From the NCBI GenBank assembly GCA_900319885.1, contig ONQH01000061.1, positions 1-6,338 of the forward strand: a stretch of DNA of 6,338 nt, in the 5' to 3' direction. The position numbers were made by a program, and so were the translations under genes. The notes under the pieces are model-generated. The model saw only the letters and a program-made list of their open reading frames with translations, did no database searches and was not told the origin of the DNA. Shown here piece by piece: positions 1 to 5,494 of this stretch. This stretch comes from Candidatus Avelusimicrobium ruminicola (GTDB taxonomy: Bacteria > Elusimicrobiota > Elusimicrobia > Elusimicrobiales > Elusimicrobiaceae). Within the stretch, counting starts at the first letter, position 1; each line of letters opens with the position of its first letter.

Positions 1-1
1 C

Positions 2-685
2 AGGCCCTATACCACCACCGTCAAAATTTCCATACCTCGTGCCCTGGCCCACCGCGTGGGTGAACTCTTTTTGGCGGCATTTTCCCCCACCCCCGCTAAC
101 CAAGAAAAAATTAAGCATTTTTCCCGCCTGATAATGGGGTATGATTCATTTGAGGATGATCCCATTTTTGGCGCAGGTCTGTTTGAAACGTTTACGCATA
201 ACGTAGAAGAATACCTACAGAAATGGGATAAAGATACGTATCAAAAAGAATGGGAACGCCCCGAACGGGAGCGCAAGCAGGAAGAACAACTTTGCCAACA
301 ACTGCAAAAACAGTTGCAAGATATGCTCCGGCAGCACCCGCAGTTTGCGCAACTAAGTACCAACGAAAAAATGGCTTTAGCCCGGCAAGTAAAAAAATCC
401 GTTTCTTATCCGCAGCGCTCGGGCCGTAGTGGCGGAGTAACTGGATTTAATTCCACCAAGGATGAAGGAACTTTGGAAGAATGTTCAGATGTTTCTTGCT
501 GTCAGATTAAATACAATTCCAAAGAAATTGTATCGGCTCAATTTATCCCGCAAGAGCCCCCGTACTGGTATAGCCAATTGCCAGCCGGCCGGTGGGTATG
601 GGAGGATTTGGACAGTCTGCCGCCTCCCCACCGCCCAGGAGCTCAGCTGGCGTGCTCATACGCAGAATGTCACTGGGTAGAATGA
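2..685 (+). CDS. Unrecognised protein, 5' end outside window
   Basis: The frame is open from the window edge, giving 227 visible residues and a TGA stop; the true start lies upstream. A GTG at position 56 could serve as a start, but the frame continues ahead of it (visible residues include VKISIPRALAHR), so I treat the gene as truncated by the window. I do not recognise the family. Visible parts: a mixed N-terminal part with aromatic residues (about 19-65); a charged, Glu/Gln/Lys/Arg-rich helical stretch likely to form a coiled coil (about 68-113, including QLCQQLQKQLQDML); a basic Ser/Gly linker (about 130-148); and a C-terminal part with five cysteines (161, 166, 167, 218, 223) and many Trp/Tyr/Pro residues. 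The cysteines could form disulfides or bind metal. No membrane segment is visible in the part present. No clear terminator follows, and the next gene starts 44 nt later behind its own -10 box. Confidence 0.7.
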   Translation, partial: RPYTTTVKISIPRALAHRVGELFLAAFSPTPANQEKIKHFSRLIMGYDSFEDDPIFGAGLFETFTHNVEEYLQKWDKDTYQKEWERPERERKQEEQLCQQLQKQLQDMLRQHPQFAQLSTNEKMALARQVKKSVSYPQRSGRSGGVTGFNSTKDEGTLEECSDVSCCQIKYNSKEIVSAQFIPQEPPYWYSQLPAGRWVWEDLDSLPPPHRPGAQLACSYAECHWVE

Positions 686-715
686 GCCCCGTACGCGCCC
701 GCCGTAAGAATTTTA

Positions 716-721
716 TATAAT
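716..721 (+). promoter_or_regulatory. -10 box of glyQS, near-leaderless
   Basis: An exact TATAAT lies 8 nt before the glyQ ATG. With the usual 6-nt gap between -10 box and start site, transcription would begin near 728, leaving about 2 nt of leader. No TTGACA-like -35 box is present around 693-698, which is GC-rich, and there is no TG extension. Confidence 0.6.
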
Positions 722-729
722 GTACTTAT

Positions 730-1605
730 ATGAAACACGGAATGAATTTTCAAGACATTATTGCCGCGCTGAACAACTACTGGACTAAACAAGGCTGTAT
801 TTTAGTACAACCCTACGATTTGGAAAAGGGTGCCGGCACCTATAACCCCGAAACTTTTTTCGGCTCTCTTACTAAAAAACCCGTCAACCGCGCGTATGTG
901 GAACCTTGCCGCCGCCCGGCAGACGGCCGCTATGGCGAAAATCCCAACCGCTTGGGCAAATACTACCAGTACCAAGTGATTATGAAACCCGCGCCGGAAA
1001 ATATCCAAACGATTTACTTAAATTCTCTTAAAGCCATCGGCCTGGACCCCAAAGAGCACGACGTACGCTGGATTGAGGACGATTGGCAATCCCCCACCTT
1101 GGGCGCCAGTGGCGTGGGTTGGGAAATTTGGCTAGACGGGATGGAAATTACGCAGTTTACGTACTTTCAAAATATGGCCGGCTACGCGTTAAACCCGATT
1201 ACCGCCGAAATCACCTACGGGTTAGAGCGTATTGCCATGTACTGCCAAAAAGTAGATAACGTCTTTGATTTACGCTGGAACGACACCGTTACCTACCGCG
1301 ACGTGCACCTGGAGCAAGAAAAGCAATTCTCGCACTATTACTTTGAAGAGACCAACGTGGAACACTTGCGCCGCTACATTGACGAGTGTGAAAAAGAATG
1401 CTATGCGCTGTGCAAAAAAGGCCTCTATCTGCCGGCGTATGATGACACCATGAAGCTGTCACAATACTTTAATATGTTGGAAGCGCGCGGCGCGATTAGC
1501 GTGCAAGACCGCACCAATAACATTACCAAAATCCGCAACCTGGCCAAAGCCTGCGCCAAAGCGTATGTGGACAGCGTGGAAAAGAAAGCGGAGGTAACCA
1601 AATGA
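730..1605 (+). CDS. glyQ: Glycyl-tRNA synthetase alpha subunit
   Basis: The 291-residue product is the catalytic alpha subunit of the bacterial alpha2-beta2 glycyl-tRNA synthetase, which charges tRNA-Gly with glycine in the cytoplasm using ATP. Hallmarks, recognised from the E. coli protein (about 303 residues): the N-terminal [17 protein letters not shown] block (21-37); the motif 2 region with [14 protein letters not shown] (61-74) and [10 protein letters not shown] (78-87); the glycine-pocket region [18 protein letters not shown] (130-147); and motif 3 [11 protein letters not shown] (161-171). A helical C-terminal domain follows (about 200-285). At residue 127 a Ser (LGASGVGW) stands where E. 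coli has Trp (LGAWGLGW). The start at 730 gives MKHGMNF; an in-frame ATG at 742 is the alternative and also lacks a Shine-Dalgarno. I prefer 730 because the TATAAT at 716-721 predicts a start site at about 728. The stop overlaps the glyS start as ATGA, so the two subunits are probably made in step. Confidence 0.97.
   Translation: MKHGMNFQDIIAALNNYWTKQGCILVQPYDLEKGAGTYNPETFFGSLTKKPVNRAYVEPCRRPADGRYGENPNRLGKYYQYQVIMKPAPENIQTIYLNSLKAIGLDPKEHDVRWIEDDWQSPTLGASGVGWEIWLDGMEITQFTYFQNMAGYALNPITAEITYGLERIAMYCQKVDNVFDLRWNDTVTYRDVHLEQEKQFSHYYFEETNVEHLRRYIDECEKECYALCKKGLYLPAYDDTMKLSQYFNMLEARGAISVQDRTNNITKIRNLAKACAKAYVDSVEKKAEVTK
1590..1595 (+). promoter_or_regulatory. Shine-Dalgarno of glyS
   Basis: GGAGGT lies 6 nt before the glyS ATG, inside the end of glyQ. 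It fixes the glyS start at 1602. It also shows that this organism uses the anti-Shine-Dalgarno for an internal operon gene, unlike the first genes of transcription units in this window. Confidence 0.85.
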
Positions 1606-3683
1606 GCAAACAGGCACTTTTAGAAATTGGAACCGAGCACTTGCCCGCCCGGTTTATGAAACCGGCTCTAAGCCAACTTAAAACCCTCACCGAAAATATC
1701 CTCAACGAAAAACGCCTCACCTTTGAGCGCGTGGAAACGCTGGGTACGTTTCGCAAATTAGTTGTATTTGTACACGGATTGGCCGAAAAATCGGCCGACA
1801 TCCAAAAAGAAGTCAAAGGGCCACCCGCCAAACTGTTAAAAGATGCCAACGGGAATTTCACGCCGCAATCAGCCGGGTTCGCGCAGAAAAACGGACTTAA
1901 ACCACAAGATTTACTCATCAAAGAAACGGACAAAGGTCCCTTCATTTACGCCGATGTACGCATCAAAGGCGAAAAGACCGAAAAACTGTTGCCCGACGTG
2001 TTTACCCGCATTGTCACCGGGTTGGAGTTTGCCAAAAATATGGTGTGGGAAGATTCCGGGCTACGCTACGGGCGGCCGATTCGCTCGCTCATTGGGCTCT
2101 ATGGCGATAAACTCATCAAATTTACCATTGCCGGGGTGACTTCGTCGCGCTACACGCACGGGCTCCTCTCTTACGGCAATAAACCGCTTAAAGTAGCAAG
2201 CGCCGATTTGGACGCATACATCCAATTACTGCGCGACCAAAATCCCCCCATCTTTGTCTTGCCGCAAGAACGCCGCGAGGCCTTAATTCAAAGCGTAACC
2301 GCCGAGGCCAAAGCGCGCGGCTACCAAGCCGATTTGGACGAAGATTTAATCGCCGAAACCGTAGCCTTTACCGAACACCCGGTAGCCGTCTGCGGAGATA
2401 TGGACCTTAAAACCCTTACACTGCCGAAACTGTTAATCACCACCGTCTTAAAACAGCAACTTAAAATGTTCCCGGTGATTAACAAACAGGGCGAACTGCA
2501 ACCGTACTTTATTGCCGTGCGCGACGGGTCTTCGGTCAACCAAACCGAAGTGTGCACCGGGTTTAAGAAAGTGATGTCCGCGCGTTTGTCCGACGCCGTG
2601 TTCTTCTACGAGAACGACCAAAAAGAAGGCATGGACGCTTTCCACCGCAAATTGCAAAACGTACAATTTTTAGAAGGCGTAGGCACGCTGGCCGACAAAG
2701 CCCAACGCGTGGAAAAAATTGCCACCGCTTTGGCGGATGCCCTGGCACTGACGCAAGAGAAAGCCGCTATTGCACAAGCCGCACTGCATTGTTACGACGA
2801 TTTGGCTAGCCACGTAGTGTATGAATTCCCGGAATTGCAGGGATATATGGGCGGGCGTTATGCGGCCCTTACCGCTAAAACCGCCGACGAGAAAGCCGCC
2901 GCCAAAGCCATGGAAGAAAGTTACTGGCCGCTTACCTCGTCCTCTGCCTTACCGACGACCGTACAAGGAAATGTGGTCTCCCTGGCTGGCAAGTTAGACA
3001 CGCTGGCCGGCAACTTTTTAATCGGCCAAATCCCCACCGGCAGCGAAGACCCCTTCGCCTTGCGCCGCCAAGCCTTTGCCATTGTGCGTATTTTGTTGGA
3101 AAACAACTGGAACTTGTGTGTCAACCAGGTACTTTCTATCGTGCAAAACGCGTACACGCCTACTTATAAATGGACCGCGCAACTTAGCGAGCAACTACGC
3201 AGTTTTATCGCCCAGCGCGTGGCAGTAGTGCTGCGCGAACGCGGCCGCAACGACGGGTTACTCAAAGCCATTTCCAACTGGGCCGACATGCCGCTTGGTC
3301 AGGTGGAAAACGTCGTGCGTGCGCTGGAACAAGTGCAAACCGCGGCCGACTTTACCGCCTTGCGTGAAGCCGCCAAACGCGTAAGCAACATCCTCAAAAA
3401 AGCCGACGCGCCGGCTAGAGATGTCAATGAGGCGTTGTTTGAACTCCCCGCCGAAAAAGAACTCTTTGCTACGCTTAGCCAAGTGCCGCAAACGCACCCC
3501 GCTACCGAGCAAGAATATCTCCGTGCCCTTAAAGCCTTAGCCGTGTTTAAGGCGCCGCTGGAAAAATTCTTTACCGACGTGATGGTCAACGTACCGGACG
3601 AAAAAATCCGCGCCAACCGTTTCGCGCTGTTGGCCCGGGTGCGCCGGTTGCTTACCCAAACCGCCGATATTACCCAATTATAA
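1602..3683 (+). CDS. glyS: Glycyl-tRNA synthetase beta subunit
   Basis: The 693-residue product matches the usual length of the beta subunit (E. coli 689), the tRNA-recognising partner of GlyQ. Landmarks in order: the N-terminal [13 protein letters not shown] (6-18), with His where E. coli has the second Glu of GTEELP; an HD-like helical region with [26 protein letters not shown] (396-421); the hallmark [38 protein letters not shown] (461-498); and a C-terminal DALR-type anticodon-binding domain ending [29 protein letters not shown] (656-684). The frame is intact. The start overlaps the glyQ stop (ATGA) behind a good Shine-Dalgarno, so the pair is an operon with coupled translation. Transcription probably ends at the hairpin and T-run at 3725-3755. 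Confidence 0.97.
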   Translation: MSKQALLEIGTEHLPARFMKPALSQLKTLTENILNEKRLTFERVETLGTFRKLVVFVHGLAEKSADIQKEVKGPPAKLLKDANGNFTPQSAGFAQKNGLKPQDLLIKETDKGPFIYADVRIKGEKTEKLLPDVFTRIVTGLEFAKNMVWEDSGLRYGRPIRSLIGLYGDKLIKFTIAGVTSSRYTHGLLSYGNKPLKVASADLDAYIQLLRDQNPPIFVLPQERREALIQSVTAEAKARGYQADLDEDLIAETVAFTEHPVAVCGDMDLKTLTLPKLLITTVLKQQLKMFPVINKQGELQPYFIAVRDGSSVNQTEVCTGFKKVMSARLSDAVFFYENDQKEGMDAFHRKLQNVQFLEGVGTLADKAQRVEKIATALADALALTQEKAAIAQAALHCYDDLASHVVYEFPELQGYMGGRYAALTAKTADEKAAAKAMEESYWPLTSSSALPTTVQGNVVSLAGKLDTLAGNFLIGQIPTGSEDPFALRRQAFAIVRILLENNWNLCVNQVLSIVQNAYTPTYKWTAQLSEQLRSFIAQRVAVVLRERGRNDGLLKAISNWADMPLGQVENVVRALEQVQTAADFTALREAAKRVSNILKKADAPARDVNEALFELPAEKELFATLSQVPQTHPATEQEYLRALKALAVFKAPLEKFFTDVMVNVPDEKIRANRFALLARVRRLLTQTADITQL

Positions 3684-3716
3684 AAGCGCATACGGGCCTC
3701 CCCCCGTAAAACGCTT
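3684..3716 (+). other. Hairpin directly after the glyS stop
   Basis: AAGCG (3684-3688) pairs with CGCTT (3712-3716), and TACGGG (3691-3696) with CCCGTA (3703-3708), around the loop CCTCCC. There is no T-run on the plus side, so it is not a classical plus-strand terminator. Read on the minus strand the stem is followed by TTTTATAATT, so it could stop antisense transcripts; it could also protect the glyS mRNA 3' end. Confidence 0.55.
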
Positions 3717-3724
3717 ACCGATAC

Positions 3725-3755
3725 AGGCTCATTTTTAGTAAAATGGGCCTTTTTT
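3725..3755 (+). terminator. Rho-independent terminator of glyQS
   Basis: AGGCTCATTTT (3725-3735) and AAAATGGGCCT (3740-3750) form an 11-bp stem with one G-U pair and a four-base loop (TAGT), followed by a run of six T (3750-3755). It lies 41 nt after the glyS stop. Confidence 0.88.
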
Positions 3756-3794
3756 GGGGCAAAAAACAAACCGAAACAGCGCATTTACCGACGA

Positions 3795-3848
3795 AAGAAA
3801 AAAATTTTCAAATTTGGGCCTTGACAAATTGGCATTTATGCTTATACT
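3795..3848 (+). promoter_or_regulatory. Strong promoter of the RNA locus
   Basis: TTGACA (3821-3826) and TATACT (3843-3848) are separated by 16 nt, close to the sigma70 consensus. An AT-rich tract with A and T runs at about 3795-3815 sits where an UP element would contact the RNA polymerase alpha subunits. The predicted start is near 3855. It is the only promoter in the window with a full -35 box, as expected for a highly transcribed stable RNA. Two ATGs (3849 and 3855) lie at or next to the predicted start. Confidence 0.8.
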
Positions 3849-4146
3849 ATGGGTATGGAAGTTCAAACTGTAGTACGGGTTGGGCGTTGCTGTAAGGGGG
3901 TTGCCCGCTGTGCTGGAAGCGTTTTGAAGGCGAGGGCGGTTGAGTCACATAACCGTTTGGGTTATTCAAAGCGTGCCGAAAGAGGTGAGTTCCGCTGATT
4001 TCGGGAGTGCAGAGCCGTGAGGTTCGGTTGGTTCGGACGGGGCGGCAGACGCTGGGGGCTCAGGCGTGGAGTTGTTACAGTCTGCGGCGTTGATACGGCG
4101 ACATAAGTCCTGACCGATACAAAGTGCGGACAAAGGAGAAAATAAG

Positions 4147-4173
4147 ATGGGATGTTGTAGTGGTGCTGTTTAA
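4147..4173 (+). CDS. Possible 8-residue peptide MGCCSGAV
   Basis: An eight-codon frame (ATG to TAA) lies at the 3' end of the RNA locus. AAGGAG (4133-4138) precedes the ATG by 8 nt, one of the best ribosome-binding sites in the window. The stop codon directly abuts the first base of the terminator stem at 4174. The product would be a tiny Cys-Cys peptide. It may be a real micro-peptide, a leader-type frame whose ribosome affects terminator folding, or chance inside a G-rich RNA; the same bases (4160-4171) can also pair with 3865-3876. No downstream gene on the same strand exists for it to regulate by attenuation. Confidence 0.3.
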   Translation: MGCCSGAV

Positions 4174-4215
4174 GGCCCTCGGGTTGTTGAAAAAACAGTT
4201 CGGGGGTCTTTTTTT
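4174..4215 (+). terminator. Rho-independent terminator of the RNA locus
   Basis: The left arm 4174-4186 (GGCCCTCGGGTTG) pairs with 4196-4208 (CAGTTCGGGGGTC) over 13 positions, five of them G-U, around an A-rich loop, and is followed by seven T (4209-4215). The wobble pairs work only in the plus-strand transcript and the minus side has no T-run, so the terminator acts on the RNA locus and not on the converging lipoprotein gene. Confidence 0.88.
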
Positions 4216-4223
4216 GGGTAAAT

Positions 4224-4535
4224 TTACTCCAACACGCTGGGCATGGGCAATGTGTTTACGCCCGGTTCATCGGTTGGTTGCACCGTTGGGGTATCTTCTT
4301 CTTCCGGCAGCGGGGCAATTACTTCTTCTTCGTAGGAATTATCCGGCAGCGGGTCTATATTCTCTTCTTGCGGGGTCACCGGTTGACGGGGAGCCGCTTG
4401 TTGCGCCGCCGAGGTTTCAGCAGCAGACGCCGGGGTTTGCCCGTAGCGGTTGCCCGGGTTCCACCACGCAGGCGGATTGCCGGCACACGCCACCAGATAT
4501 AAGGACAATAGAAAAATTCCCAGCAGTTGTTTCAT
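4224..4535 (-). CDS. Small Pro/Glu-rich lipoprotein, function unknown
   Basis: The 103-residue product begins MKQLLGIFLLSLYLVAC: a short basic start, a hydrophobic stretch, and a lipobox LVAC with the lipidated Cys at 17. Ala follows the Cys, not Asp, which in E. coli would favour outer-membrane sorting. The mature part is low in complexity: NPPAWWNPGNRYG just after the anchor (20-32), an Ala/Gln/Pro stretch, then an acidic Pro/Glu-rich tail (about 55-90). It is probably an extended, surface- or periplasm-exposed chain; I recognise no domain. The start at 4535 is chosen because the signal peptide begins there; an upstream in-frame ATG (4571) would add 12 residues that overlap lipA and spoil the signal sequence. 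It lies 7 nt after the lipA stop and has no Shine-Dalgarno, but a TATAAT precedes it. It converges on the RNA locus, whose T-run ends 8 nt from this stop. No terminator of its own is visible. Confidence 0.75.
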   Translation of the reverse strand: MKQLLGIFLLSLYLVACAGNPPAWWNPGNRYGQTPASAAETSAAQQAAPRQPVTPQEENIDPLPDNSYEEEVIAPLPEEEDTPTVQPTDEPGVNTLPMPSVLE

Positions 4536-4541
4536 ACGGAT

Positions 4542-4547
4542 ATTATA
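4542..4547 (-). promoter_or_regulatory. -10 box overlapping the lipA stop codon
   Basis: On the minus strand TATAAT reads across the last bases of lipA, and its internal TAA is the lipA stop codon. Six nt separate it from the lipoprotein ATG, which places the predicted transcription start on the A of that ATG. No -35 box is recognisable. Confidence 0.5.
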
Positions 4548-5445
4548 CGTTTTTAGACACGTTCCCTTCAAGTAATGCTTGGCGGTATAACGCCCCGGCC
4601 CGGTAACTGCTGCGCACCAAGGGCCCGCTGGCCACCGCCTTAAACCCCAGGGATAACGCTTCTTGTTTCCAGGCTTGGTACTGCGCCGGATCGGGGTAAC
4701 TTTGTACGGGATAATGTTTGGCAGACGGGGCCAAATATTGCCCGATAGTTAAAAGGTCCACCCCCACGTGGCGTAAATCTTTCATAAGCCGGGTGATTTG
4801 GGCGGATGTTTCGCCTAAACCCACCATAAACCCGGTCTTGGTAAGTAACCCGGGCGCGCGTTTTTTGACATTTTCCAGGAGCGTAAGCGTGCGGTGATAA
4901 TCGGCCCCCAAACGCACTTGCGCATAGAGTTCCGGTACCGTTTCCACGTTATGAGCCAGCACGGTGGGACGCGCATCCAAAATAGTTTGCAAAGCGTGTT
5001 CATCCCCCCGCAAATCGGAAATAAGCGGCTCGGTCAATACGTCGGGCGTGGTGGTGTGGATGGCCTGCAGCACATTGGCAAAGTGTTGCGCCCCCCCGTC
5101 GGGCAAATCGTCCCGCGTGGGCATGGTGAGCACCGCATAGCGGATATGCCACTCTTTCACCGCCTGGGCGACCCGGTTAGGTTCTTGCGGATCGGGCGGT
5201 AAGGGGCGTTGTTTGTCCACCGCGCAAAACCGGCAACCGCGCGTGCAGATATTGCCCAGCACCATAAACGTGGCATCCCCACAATTAAAACATTCCCCCC
5301 GGTTGGGGCATCTAGCCGCGTGGCATACCGTGTGCAAGGCGTGGGCCGAAATAGATTGCTCCGCAGTGAGCGCTTGCGACGTGCGCAGTGCCTCTTTATT
5401 CGCGCGGACCAGTAATTTTAACCAATCGGGTACGGGCAGTGTCAT
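4543..5445 (-). CDS. lipA: Lipoyl synthase (radical SAM)
   Basis: The 300-residue enzyme inserts two sulfurs into octanoyl groups attached to carrier proteins (E2 subunits, GcvH), making lipoyl cofactor. Seen in the protein: the auxiliary cluster motif CHAARCPNRGEC (Cys 41, 46, 52); the radical SAM motif CTRGCRFC (Cys 67, 71, 74); TRDDLPDGGAQHF (110-122); GLGET (209-213); LLTIGQYL (231-238); and the C-terminal RSSY (278-281), whose Ser ligates the auxiliary cluster in known LipA. The length fits the family. At 142-147 it reads ISDLRG where E. coli has VPDFRG, so the usual PDF triplet is altered while Asp is kept. The start at 5445 (MTLPVPDW) matches the family; a longer frame from 5514 would cross the divergent promoter and begin inside the TPR gene. 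No lipB is in the window, so the octanoyl supply is encoded elsewhere. An extended TATAAT lies 7 nt upstream; no Shine-Dalgarno is visible. Confidence 0.96.
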   Translation of the reverse strand: MTLPVPDWLKLLVRANKEALRTSQALTAEQSISAHALHTVCHAARCPNRGECFNCGDATFMVLGNICTRGCRFCAVDKQRPLPPDPQEPNRVAQAVKEWHIRYAVLTMPTRDDLPDGGAQHFANVLQAIHTTTPDVLTEPLISDLRGDEHALQTILDARPTVLAHNVETVPELYAQVRLGADYHRTLTLLENVKKRAPGLLTKTGFMVGLGETSAQITRLMKDLRHVGVDLLTIGQYLAPSAKHYPVQSYPDPAQYQAWKQEALSLGFKAVASGPLVRSSYRAGALYRQALLEGNVSKNV

Positions 5446-5452
5446 ATAACAT

Positions 5453-5458
5453 ATTATA
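5453..5458 (-). promoter_or_regulatory. lipA -10 box (extended)
   Basis: On the minus strand TGG precedes TATAAT, an extended -10 element, 7 nt before the lipA ATG; the predicted start leaves about a 1-nt leader. The place for its -35 box is taken by the -10 box of the divergent gene. Confidence 0.65.
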
Positions 5459-5476
5459 CCAAGTTCCACAAAAAGG

Positions 5477-5482
5477 TATAAT
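5477..5482 (+). promoter_or_regulatory. -10 box of the TPR gene
   Basis: TATAAT lies 12 nt before the ATG at 5495, predicting a start near 5489 and about 6 nt of leader. AGGG at 5489-5492 is too close to the ATG for a normal Shine-Dalgarno. Confidence 0.6.
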
Positions 5483-5494
5483 ATGGATAGGGTT

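Larger units (their letters stand above)
3855..4215 (+). ncRNA. Putative structured ncRNA, family unknown
   Basis: This stretch of about 360 nt lies between a strong promoter and a rho-independent terminator and has no convincing long gene on either strand. Helices found by eye: 3919-3928 with 3965-3974 (10 bp, two wobbles); 3935-3940 with 3951-3956; 3976-3981 with 3999-4004 (6 bp, perfect); 4049-4052 with 4064-4067; 4080-4085 with 4126-4131; and a possible end-closing helix 3865-3876 with 4160-4171 (10 of 12 positions pair). Base composition differs from the neighbouring genes: 26 G against 9 C in 3871-3930 and 29 G against 11 C in 4021-4080, whereas coding strands nearby are balanced or C-rich. 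I looked for signatures of RNase P RNA (GAGGAAAGTCC core), tmRNA (tRNA-like ends, tag frame), SRP RNA (GGAAGGAAGCAGCC loop), cobalamin riboswitch and group II domain V, and found none. 6S RNA seems unlikely at this length. The role is unknown. The start is predicted from the promoter. Confidence 0.65.
5450..5485. repeat. 11-nt inverted repeat carrying divergent promoters
   Basis: CATATTATACC (5450-5460) is the exact reverse complement of GGTATAATATG (5475-5485), with 14 nt between. Each arm contains the -10 box of one of the two divergent genes. It may arise simply from two similar promoters or may be a regulator site. Confidence 0.7.

Noticed and set aside
1523..1945. 140-codon minus-strand frame across the glyQ/glyS junction, and similar antisense frames within glyS
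   Set aside because: They lie antisense to well-supported GlyQ/GlyS coding and have no family features or start signals.
3684..3716. Plus-strand rho-independent terminator directly after glyS
   Set aside because: The stem is good, but no T-run follows on the plus strand; the real plus-strand terminator is at 3725-3755.
4007..4045. Group II intron domain V (GAGCCGTGAGGTTCGG region)
   Set aside because: It starts like domain V, but the 34-nt hairpin with matching 3' arm is missing and no intron-encoded reverse transcriptase is nearby.
3855..4215. RNase P RNA, tmRNA, SRP RNA or 6S RNA
   Set aside because: No GAGGAAAGTCC core, no tRNA-like ends or tag frame, no SRP tetraloop region, and too long for typical 6S. 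By-eye rejection only; a covariance search would settle it.
730..4535. Functional link between glycyl-tRNA synthetase and lipoyl synthase through glycine metabolism
   Set aside because: The genes are on opposite strands, separated by terminators and the RNA locus; nothing in the sequence shows co-regulation.
4124..4606. 160-codon plus-strand frame starting at GTG
   Set aside because: It runs through the RNA locus terminator and then antisense to the lipoprotein and the end of lipA; the sequence shows no family resemblance and is best explained as a shadow frame.
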